In this document: positions 1 through 8,247 of the stretch, piece after piece | How positions within the stretch are numbered: position 1 is the first letter of the stretch | Layout of the letters: each line of letters begins with the position of its first letter | DNA from: Wolfiporia cocos | Lineage: Eukaryota; Basidiomycota; Agaricomycetes; Polyporales; Phaeolaceae | Reading direction: 5' to 3' | DNA: 64,000 bases | Assembly: GCA_029448655.1 (NCBI GenBank) | Contig: JACCLO010000016.1 | Location: 186,001 to 250,000, forward strand | The notes under the pieces: generated by a model | Told to the model about the DNA's origin: nothing | What the model saw: the letters and a program-made list of their open reading frames with translations, nothing else | Database searches by the model: none | Made by a program: the position numbers and the translations under genes

Positions 1-149
1 CTCATCGTTGGATGTCATCATCCCTTAGCTTGACATCTTGGCTCGCTAATCTGAGTCCCACCTCATTGGAACATACGGCATTGTACCTCTACCTCGTCAT
101 AGGTAGATGGAGGGTCTTAGAGTATATACTGGTGCGCCTATGTCACAAA

Positions 150-310
150 ATGACATGAACTCTGGGGTTGGTATTGGAGAGTCAGAGTCTCAATATACAA
201 GTGAGGGCTTAGTTTTCTAAGTTTGAGAACGAGTATAAGATACTTGTAATTCAACAAGGTCGAGCTGAGGAACTCGTCCAATATGTACATCAGATTATAT
301 ACTGCCAACT
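150..310 (-). repeat. Decayed fragment of a C-family LTR, inverted
   Basis: The stretch around 210-300 (GAGAACGAGTATAAGA, then AACAAGGTCGAGCTGAGGA) matches the minus-oriented D LTR at about 2163-2215. It is therefore an old, diverged copy of the same LTR family. Similarity fades on both sides, and no termini or target duplication can be defined. Confidence 0.6.
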
Positions 311-583
311 ATTGATCAGAGTCATGGTGTCCTTAGTACTGCTGCTACTATGTCCATAAGGCTAGTACACTATGCTGACCAATAATAAGGTCATGGTTGA
401 GCATGACAGGGGTTAAAATACAAGAACCATGGTGGTTGGACACCCAAGTACATGCTAGAATGTGATACAACTGAAACTTATGGGGCACAGGGTGTTGAGA
501 CTCTTTGGGTGAAACATTGAATACTGACTAGAACCTAATACAAGAAGAACATATGGGCATAGGGTGTTGGTTGAGGAACAGGG

Positions 584-650
584 GTCGTGGAGGTTGTGGT
601 CGAGGAGGTCATGGAGGTTGCAGTCGTGGCAGTTGCAGAGGTTTCAGATC
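584..650 (+). repeat. Degenerate GGTCGxGGAGGT simple repeat
   Basis: Short imperfect runs of GTCGTGGAGGTTGTGGTCGAGGAGGTCAT type. They resemble the arrays at 33378-33470 and 33957-34180 and the complement at 32435-32580. The array lies just left of a relic LTR of the C family. Confidence 0.6.
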
Positions 651-667
651 AGATCCCAGAAAAAGAA

Positions 668-1694
668 ATATTACATGCTTCCCTTTGAAATGCCTAAAAA
701 ACTCACCATAGGGCAAATACAATACAGGGACTTGTTGCACAACCAACTATCCTGGGCACTCATGACTCTACTGGGTGCAATCCTGGTTGTACTAGTATAT
801 AGGGACTGTTTCACCATTGACAGTGTCAACCCTGTCCTCATTTCATATTTATCATACAGATTAACAAATGGCATTCAACTGCCAAATACTCATCATTCCT
901 ATCTATTGTCACAGATACATCACCATCATATGTTCCAAGCTATAGTGTAGATAGTAGTGGTGACATCTGGTAACAATAGGACTAAGGACACTTATCAAAG
1001 TATACAAACTCCTGTATTTACAGTCTGTCACAAGCCAATTTCATTCAACTAGCCAACAACTGAGTGATGGACTCTAAACACTTATCTAATCTAAGCACAT
1101 GCCTAAGCAGTCACGTGCAAGGACCCTGATCACCCCATCATGTGTTGTTGAACCCCCAGACACTCTGTGCCGTATACTTACACCCATTATAGGGTTACCT
1201 ACATTACAACGGACTATCAGCTTATGTAATACTATACAGCTGCACAAACATGTACAAACAGTAGAATAGCATATATACTGGCCAACGAGCAGGGTAGCAC
1301 CCCAGACTCATCTTGGCCTTATACACCTTGAGTAGCCTCAGATCAGGAATATGCCTTTGTGTGAGTCCTATTCCCCTGAGTAGTTGCTTGAGTTGTTGCT
1401 TGTGTCACAGTCAGAGCTCCTCAGCTCAACCTTGTTGTAATAGCAAGAAGTCTTATACCCATTCTCAAACAAAGGAAACTTCACTCAGTATATTTGTGAG
1501 CTACAAGGACTAAGTCCTCAAAGTGCACACAGACTTCCTGGACTTAGGCAAGTTATTCCCAATACTTGCACATTGAGCTTGAATTCTTTGCAAGATAGCC
1601 AAGATATTGAACAAACCCTCAAGCATTTTGACTTAGGGAAGAAGAAATATATTCAGTGACTCGAATATATTGAACAGGTATACAACCTGTAACA
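668..1694 (+). repeat. Relic C-family LTR, CpG-depleted, split by a solo LTR
   Basis: Two blocks (about 668-1025 and 1413-1694) align in order with the element C LTR (14324-15028). Markers include the ATACAGGGACTTGTTGC block, the TATA/R region and the CTGTAACA terminus. Nearly every CpG of the intact LTR is CpA or TpG here: GCGAATACG became GCAAATACA, GCTCGACC became GCTCAACC. The left end is approximate. The copy is interrupted at 1026-1407 by an unrelated solo LTR. Confidence 0.8.
1026..1407 (+). repeat. Solo LTR with 5-bp target duplication
   Basis: A 382-bp unit starts TGTCACAAGCC and ends GCTTGTGTCA. It is flanked on both sides by CAGTC (1021-1025 and 1408-1412). No internal retrotransposon sequence remains, so this is a solo LTR left by LTR-LTR recombination. 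It sits in the transcription-start region of the relic C-family LTR. A second, inverted copy of the same family is at 36250-36633. Confidence 0.85.
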
Positions 1695-1873
1695 GACTCA
1701 GTCATTACTGGTATGATATCACAAACCGCTTGTATTGACCAAGCAGTGGGGATGTCTCCAGCTCCAAGTGCATAGCCATGTTGATGGCCAGAGGCAGCCC
1801 TCAGACTAGTGAGTAAAGTGAGTAGAGGAAGGGCTGGTCACATGCAGGGAGGTCACAGCTTGAGATGACTTGC
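1695..1873. other. Unassigned spacer
   Basis: No open frame, repeat match or regulatory signal was recognised between the relic LTR and element D. Confidence 0.5.
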
Positions 1874-2581
1874 TGTTACGGGTCGAATACCTGTCCGTAT
1901 ATTCGAGTCGCGAATATAGTTCGTTCTTCTGCACGTAGGCACGGTGCCGTGTGCAAGGCAAATACTCGTTAGATGCCTTCAGGTCCTAAGTGAAGTCCTT
2001 AGGAGATCAGTTAATATCCAATACGCGTTAGAGGATATAGTCTGTTCAGGTGCGAGTCTGATAGAATATAAGACTCGCCTAAGTCTGAGAAGTCAGTGTG
2101 CACTTCGAGGACTTAGTCGTTCGATTGCTCGAGTGAGAAATACTGAGCGTAGTTTCCTACGTTTGAGAACGAGTATAAGACTTCTTGTTTATACAACAAG
2201 GTCGAGCTGAGGAGCCTCGACAGTAAATACATGAGTTTATATACTACGTCAGGTTTTCGGGGTCAAGTCTGTCCCAGATGTCACCGATACTATCTACGCT
2301 ATAGTACCAAACGTTTGATAAGTATGTAGTGATATATCCGAGACGATAGATAGGAATGATGGCGGTTGAACACCATCTATCAGCTAATAAACAATAGACA
2401 TGAAACGGTGGCAGAGTTGGATCTACCGAAGATGAAACGCGCCCTGTAGACTAGTACAACTGGGGATGCGCCCAGTAGAGTCACGAGTAGCCAGGGGAGT
2501 TGGTTGTGCAACAAGTCCCTGTATCGTATTCGCCCAATGGTGAGTTCTGTCGATATTCGAAAAATCAAAATAACTGTAACA
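1874..2581 (-). repeat. 3' LTR of element D
   Basis: 708 bp, beginning on the plus strand with TGTTACGGG and ending CTGTAACA. It is the reverse complement of the C LTRs with scattered differences. The adjoining internal sequence at 2582 on matches the end of C internal sequence just before its 3' LTR, which fixes it as the 3' LTR. Confidence 0.9.
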
Positions 2582-2635
2582 TCAGCCCCTCCCTAGACAT
2601 TCGTCGGCCTCGACGAATCTCCCAAGTTCCCCCTT

Positions 2636-3178
2636 TCAGAGTGCCTCGGCGTCCTGTTCATTGTAGATGTCGCCGTTCCCGCTGAGGGACGGGGTCGTAG
2701 GAGTTCGCCATACGAAGTGTTGGCGGCATTCATTCTGTCGATGACCTGGTTGATTGAGCCCACAAGCTCGGCAAATATAGTCGGGGCAGTCGAGGATCCA
2801 GTGGCTGGCGGAGCTACATTGCCGACAGGGCTGTTCGGGTGAGGGCCTCGCTGGTACCCGTAGGGAAGGGATATCGCGGAGGTATTTGTTGTGTCGATAC
2901 CTCCAGTGGTGTGCGGCTCGGTGAAGATTTCGTGCCGCCCATGTGGGTAAGGAGGCGGTGTCTCGTTCATGTTCCCTCGCACCTCGCTCAAACTCCTCGC
3001 GGGTAATGCTCTGCACTGAAGGAGACAGCCGAATAGGCGGCGTGCTATTCGCTCTTCGTTGTTGCGCTGGGGTAGCCCTAGGGCTCGTCGGGCGTGCAGG
3101 TGGTTCACGTCTCCCGTTGCTTCCCATACCAGGAATACGCGGCATCTGGTCTCTAACTCCTGTTCGGCGGGCTCTCTG
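2636..3178 (-). CDS. Element D ORF3, distal half (zinc knuckles)
   Basis: This is the C-terminal part of a retroelement protein encoded downstream of pol. It holds two zinc-knuckle-like motifs. One is classical C-x2-C-x4-H-x4-C (CRQCSSASHWILDC); the second has six residues between the second Cys and His (CRACGLNQPGHRQNEC). Such knuckles bind nucleic acid in retroviral and retrotransposon proteins; the role here is inferred. The frame is open across the A insertion: 12978-12460 joined to 3178-2636 gives 353 codons plus a stop. A large overlapping open frame (2593-3108) exists in another phase. Confidence 0.6.
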   Translation of the reverse strand, partial: QRARRTGVRDQMPRIPGMGSNGRREPPARPTSPRATPAQQRRANSTPPIRLSPSVQSITREEFERGAREHERDTASLPTWAARNLHRAAHHWRYRHNKYLRDIPSLRVPARPSPEQPCRQCSSASHWILDCPDYICRACGLNQPGHRQNECRQHFVWRTPTTPSLSGNGDIYNEQDAEAL

Positions 3179-3780
3179 TGACGCAGACACTCACTAAGAC
3201 TGAATATAAGTTGAGGGGCGGTGTCGATAGTGGTGAGAGGTATAAGTCAAGCAGTTGGTAAGTGACAACTAGTCGATTGTCGAGGAGAACTATTCTGAGT
3301 CTACAACGTACTCAGAGGCCAGCTTATATACATGAAGGGTGAGACCCATAACACCGTAGGTAAGACTAGAGATACCGCAGGGCGTAGGGTTATGTACCGG
3401 TAATGGTACGACCCGAAGCTTGTGATAGTTCCTAAGGTCGCTGACTGAGCGTAAGGCTACAGCATGTGACGTGGGTTGGGCCGCTGACTGAGCGAGAGGC
3501 AGCGGCAGGTGACGCGAGTCACTAGAAAGCCATGTGACGTGTGGCAACGTATGTTGTGAACTCTTTATAGGGTCACGTGCAGGAAAGATAAGATGTGTCT
3601 ACAGATAAGACGAGGCGCCGTGATAGGCGCTGAGCTAACGTGCACAAGAGATAAGATAAGAGTTATCTACGAGAGTGAGATAAGGGTGAGACATAACGTG
3701 ACACGGAAAGCGAGTAGAACGAGCTGTAGAAAATCAGAGAAAATAGGGAAAAATAGGGAAAAATAAGAGAAACCGTGACA
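3179..3780 (-). repeat. 3' LTR of element A
   Basis: 602 bp; in element orientation it starts TGTCACGGTTTC and ends GTCTGCGTCA. Near-identical to the copy at 11853-12454. Confidence 0.95.
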
Positions 3781-3795
3781 TTACCCCCTCCTCTA
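3781..3795 (-). promoter_or_regulatory. Polypurine tract of element A
   Basis: In element orientation AGAGGAGGGGGTAA lies directly 5' of the 3' LTR, the usual place for the plus-strand DNA primer. Confidence 0.75.
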
Positions 3796-3861
3796 AATTC
3801 AGCGTCCCGATGAAGCAGCTAAAAATGCTAGAGCCCACTAAAGGGTTAGACTTTGCTTGCG

Positions 3862-6800
3862 CTACTTGCCTGTGCTGCCAAAACCCTTTGTACCTCGTTG
3901 ACCTTGTTGACCGTGTAAGAGATTGTAAGCGGAGGGCGACGAGATATGTTCGTCGGGATAGTACATCCGATGAACTAGTAGCTGAGCTACTTTGTCTTTT
4001 GCCTTAACTTCGTATGCGGTTGATCCAAGGTTATGAATCATGACTTTGACTTCTCCTCTATAGTCCCAGTCGATAACTCCTCCTAGTACGATTAGGCTTT
4101 GTTTAGCCATGCTAGACCGTGTTGCCAATTGTCCGTAATGCCCGTAAGGGAACAAGACTTGAAGTCCTGTCGAAATTGTAGCGGTTTGGCCGGGTTGGAT
4201 TGTTGATCCTTCCATAGCATAGATATCGTATCCAGCGGAGTGTGGGGTCCCTTTTACGGGATAGAGTGGAGCCGTGTCCTTGTCACCGATTGGTACGGCG
4301 AATTCCAGATAGTCATTGAAGACGATGTTGTCTTCTACGAAGTTTCCGTACGGATCTCTTTTCAGCCATCGGCTGGTGGGTTTGACTGGCCTCTCCTCAT
4401 CGGAGTCGTAACCCTCGGATTCGTCGTCTATGTTGTCCGAGTGCATGGGCCAGTCATCAGGCCAGAGGTAACGATCTCCCACTTTCCAGTTGGGATCATC
4501 GTCGGGTTCAGCAACAGCAATCGTTCGGTGTGCCGAGAGGTGGTTTGTCTGAGCATCGAAGAACCGGGCTTTGTATTCGTCCAGTACTTCTTTGGAGTGC
4601 TCAAGGTTTTCTTCGGGTTCCCATGTATCATCCTTAGACGTAGTGTCTGACCATCGGACGAGGTACTCGAGTTTCCCTCTTTGTTTCCGATGGTTAAGGA
4701 TTTCCGATACTTCCCATTCTCTTTCGTCGTCTTCCTCTATTTCAGGGGAAGGCGGCCGATCTTCAGTCTGGACGTAAGGTACTAGCTTGGACGCGTGGAA
4801 TACCGGGTGATAATGACGATATTGTGACCCCATTTTTAGTCTGAAGGTCACCGGCGATAAGATTTCTACAATCTTGAAAGGACCGATATATTGTGGGGCC
4901 AGACTCTTTTCAGATGTCTGGTAATCCTTAGTACTAAGTAATACTTTATCACCAACGCGTAGATCGAGTTGTTTGTGTCCTCGATCGCTGTACCATTTCC
5001 ATCGTTCAGAAGCTACTAACATAGCGGCTTTCGCTTCTTCTTGTGCTTTCCATCGTTCGTGTGCGATGTCGTTTAAGTCAGGATTGACTGTGCGGGGGAG
5101 TTCCTGATCGATGGGTCCAGCCAAGGGGTGTCTACCTAGTTCAACAAAGAAAGGCGAGTGCCTGGTAGTTTCCGACGCTACGTTATTGTAAGCAAACTCT
5201 GCCGTAGGCAAGAGTCTACTCCAATTGTCTTTTCTATACGAATTGACGTAGCAGCGAAGGTACTGTTCCAGGGTTTGATTAACCCTCTCTGTCTGTCCAT
5301 CGGTCTGTGGATGATAAGCTGTTGACATCGAATGTTCGATATTGAGGAATTGACAGAATTCCTTGAACAGCTTTGACGCGAATTGGACGCCTCTATCGCT
5401 AATGATCTGACGAGGCAGGCCGTGTAACGGGTAAACCCGTGTATACAAGATGTCGGCCAAATCCTTTGTTCCAAACTTGGAACTGATCGGATAGAAATGC
5501 GCCCTCTTCGTTAGTCGGTCCACTACAACCATAATGGAGTCGTAAGTCTTCTTGTTATCGATAGACTTTGGTAGATACATGATGAAGTCGATTGTGATGA
5601 CTTCCCATGGCTGGGTTGGTACGGGATTAGGTTTAAGTAATCCGTACGGCTTCTCAGGTCGACTCTTCATCTTTTGACAGATGTCGCATTCCTGAACGTA
5701 CTTCTTAACGAACGTTGATATGCCTGGCCACCAGAAGTTACGAGTTACTAGTTCGTAGGTCTTCCAGCGTCCGAAGTGACCAGCGGTAATGTGGTCGTGG
5801 TGTGCGGCTACTACGCGTCGGCGTGTCTGCTCGACGTTAGGGACATAGACCTTGCCCTTGTGTAGTAGTAAGCCGTTCTCGTAGTTCCAGTCTTGGAGCT
5901 CTTTCTTGAATTCCCTTGGTCCCGATGAGAGAAGGGATTGATAGGACGAAGTTAGCTTGTCGTCTTGTAATGCTAAGCGGATATCCTCGAGTAAGGACTG
6001 ATTAGAGTCTTCGGCCATAGACGTAGTTTCGTCAGAAGAGGTTTCCAGGGCCCGAATGGCGAATTCGGTCGCAAAAAATTCCGGTTTAAGGAGGATTTTA
6101 TCCCTGTTATCGAGTTCCACCCCCTCTTCATGATCTGGCCTCCTGGACAGAGGATCCGCGGTAAGCATTGTCTTTCCGGGCTTGTGATACAACTTGAAGT
6201 TGAATCGAGTTAGGTATAATGCCCAACGTGCCTGTCGTCGTGTAAGCTTTTGCGCCGTCTTGAAGTATGTGAGATTTGCGTGATCTGTCCATACTTCGAA
6301 TACCTTGGGGTGCCCCTCGAGATAATGACGCCATTCTTCGAGTGAACGAATAATAGCAAGGAGTTCCTTGTCATATATCTCGTAGTTACGTTCGGCCTCA
6401 GTCATAGACTTGCTGTAGTAAGCAACAGGATGGTATAAACCATCCTTAGGGTCTAGTTGTGAAAGGACTGAGCCGGTCGCAAAGTCAGAGGCATCGGACT
6501 CGATCCTGAAAGGCGAGTCTTGGTCTGGTATTCTAAGAATTGGCGCAGACGTAAAGGCCGTTTTCAGGTCCTCAAACGCCTGTTGCTCCTTCTCGCCCCA
6601 AGCCCATTTCTGGTTCTTGCGGGTGAGCTGTGTGAGTGGCTTGGCCTTGTAAGAAAAGTCCCTAATAAATCGCCTATAGAAGTTGGCGAAGCCTAAGAAG
6701 GCTTGGACTTCCTTGACCTTGGTTGGTTGAGGCCAGTCAAGAACACCCTCGTACTTCTTTGGGTCCATCGCAACGGAGTTATGGGAGATAATCATCCCCA

Positions 6801-8247
6801 AATACTCGATGGACTTTTGTTCGAAGAAGCATTTCTCGGGTTTCGCATAGAGATCGGAATCTTGAAGTCGCTGCAATACGGCTTTGACCAGTTTCCGATG
6901 CTCTTTGAGGTCGTTTCCGAAAATCAGAATATCGTCTAGGTAAACGATAACCTTTCCCGACTGAATAAAGTCGGAAAGGACGTTATTCATCATCGCTTGG
7001 AATGTGCCTGGCGCGTTACAAAAGCCAAAGTACATAACAGTAGCTTCATACAGCCCCCTATGGGTAATGAAGGCTGTCTTCCACTCGTCTCCTTCCTTTA
7101 TCCGCACGTTGTTGTACCCCCAACGGAGGTCGATCTTGGTAAAGATTGATGCGGATGCGAGTTGATCTATCAACTCGGATATGCGAGGAATGGGATACTT
7201 GTTCTGTACTGTGATTTCGTTTAGCTTTCGATAGTCGACTACCATGCGCAGTGACCCGTCCTTCTTTGCTACAAAGAAAACGGGTGATGCTATCGGCGAT
7301 TTGGATTCTCGGATGTAACCTTTGCGGAGTTCTTCATCAATCCACTCGTCTAAGGAGTTTTGTTGAAGCTTAGACATTGGGTAACGTTTTACGGGTTTCG
7401 GCAGTGTTGCGCCTTCGACAAAGTCGATAGCGTGGTCATAGTCCTTGCAGACAGGCATCCGCTCTGACGCCTTGTGACTGAACACTGTCGGACCAAACTC
7501 ATGATACTCTTTGGGGACTAACGATCTCCACTTTTCGGTTGAAGACGAGTCTAAGGATTCTTCATCCTTTTCGAGTATCTCTGCTACAAGTTGAGCTAGA
7601 GTTTTGTTGTCTTCGTCATCTAGCTGCGATAGCCAGTTAACGAAGGGGTTGTCGGAATCTCCTTCTCCTAGTGTGTCCAAAGGGAGATCCCATATACTGA
7701 CCACTTCGTCAGGGAGTTCATCTGCCTCCTCCTCCGACGGTTTGGCGGGCCTTTGCCTTTTAGCAGCATGTATACATTTTCCTTCTTTCGTGCACCGGTC
7801 ATAAGATATCGTTCCTTTACTCCAGTCGAAGTGCGGGTTATGACGTGTGAACCATTCGTACCCTAGTATAAGATCTTGACCACTTAGTTTAGTTACGGCG
7901 AGACCGATAGTCTCTTTATGAATGCCGTGGACCATGAAGGCCTTAACTAAAGTGTCGATCTTTCCCGCTTTGTTGTAGGTGCCGTCTGCATTATGTACGT
8001 TAATGACGGGGCGAAGCGGTTGGGTTATCAGGTTATGAGTGGTGACGAAGTCGGAATTAATGACGCTGATTTGAGCGCCACTATCTACAAGCGCTGTAGC
8101 CTGTACTTTCTTTCCATATACCCAGAGATCCACGTTAATCTTGAAAGATGTAGACGTGTCGCGCGATTGGTTATGATAAATATTATTGATCTCTGCAGTG
8201 GGTACCGTACAACTACGCTCGAACATCGTACATGGACAGGCCGTCAC
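3862..8247 (-). CDS. Element A Pol polyprotein with C-terminal dUTPase
   Basis: About 1,461 residues with no internal stop. In order: aspartic protease (LVDSGAQ near residue 56), reverse transcriptase (YLDD near 436), RNase H (ESDASDFATG near 583), integrase zinc finger (HHDH..CDIC, about 816-857), integrase core with D-D-E (IDF near 887, SDRG near 950, TERVNQ near 986), chromodomain (about 1177-1226) and a trimeric-type dUTPase (about 1318-1461). The dUTPase shows AGYDIYA, ATRSSMA, GVIDWDYRGEV, DKVAQLL and RGTKGFGSTG. Motif 2 departs from the usual APRSGLA. The frame is -1 to gag and is open up to the GGATTTT heptamer at 8262-8268, so expression as Gag-Pol by frameshift is inferred. The apparent first codon at 8247 is GTG. 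Confidence 0.92.
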   Translation of the reverse strand: MTACPCTMFERSCTVPTAEINNIYHNQSRDTSTSFKINVDLWVYGKKVQATALVDSGAQISVINSDFVTTHNLITQPLRPVINVHNADGTYNKAGKIDTLVKAFMVHGIHKETIGLAVTKLSGQDLILGYEWFTRHNPHFDWSKGTISYDRCTKEGKCIHAAKRQRPAKPSEEEADELPDEVVSIWDLPLDTLGEGDSDNPFVNWLSQLDDEDNKTLAQLVAEILEKDEESLDSSSTEKWRSLVPKEYHEFGPTVFSHKASERMPVCKDYDHAIDFVEGATLPKPVKRYPMSKLQQNSLDEWIDEELRKGYIRESKSPIASPVFFVAKKDGSLRMVVDYRKLNEITVQNKYPIPRISELIDQLASASIFTKIDLRWGYNNVRIKEGDEWKTAFITHRGLYEATVMYFGFCNAPGTFQAMMNNVLSDFIQSGKVIVYLDDILIFGNDLKEHRKLVKAVLQRLQDSDLYAKPEKCFFEQKSIEYLGMIISHNSVAMDPKKYEGVLDWPQPTKVKEVQAFLGFANFYRRFIRDFSYKAKPLTQLTRKNQKWAWGEKEQQAFEDLKTAFTSAPILRIPDQDSPFRIESDASDFATGSVLSQLDPKDGLYHPVAYYSKSMTEAERNYEIYDKELLAIIRSLEEWRHYLEGHPKVFEVWTDHANLTYFKTAQKLTRRQARWALYLTRFNFKLYHKPGKTMLTADPLSRRPDHEEGVELDNRDKILLKPEFFATEFAIRALETSSDETTSMAEDSNQSLLEDIRLALQDDKLTSSYQSLLSSGPREFKKELQDWNYENGLLLHKGKVYVPNVEQTRRRVVAAHHDHITAGHFGRWKTYELVTRNFWWPGISTFVKKYVQECDICQKMKSRPEKPYGLLKPNPVPTQPWEVITIDFIMYLPKSIDNKKTYDSIMVVVDRLTKRAHFYPISSKFGTKDLADILYTRVYPLHGLPRQIISDRGVQFASKLFKEFCQFLNIEHSMSTAYHPQTDGQTERVNQTLEQYLRCYVNSYRKDNWSRLLPTAEFAYNNVASETTRHSPFFVELGRHPLAGPIDQELPRTVNPDLNDIAHERWKAQEEAKAAMLVASERWKWYSDRGHKQLDLRVGDKVLLSTKDYQTSEKSLAPQYIGPFKIVEILSPVTFRLKMGSQYRHYHPVFHASKLVPYVQTEDRPPSPEIEEDDEREWEVSEILNHRKQRGKLEYLVRWSDTTSKDDTWEPEENLEHSKEVLDEYKARFFDAQTNHLSAHRTIAVAEPDDDPNWKVGDRYLWPDDWPMHSDNIDDESEGYDSDEERPVKPTSRWLKRDPYGNFVEDNIVFNDYLEFAVPIGDKDTAPLYPVKGTPHSAGYDIYAMEGSTIQPGQTATISTGLQVLFPYGHYGQLATRSSMAKQSLIVLGGVIDWDYRGEVKVMIHNLGSTAYEVKAKDKVAQLLVHRMYYPDEHISSPSAYNLLHGQQGQRGTKGFGSTGK

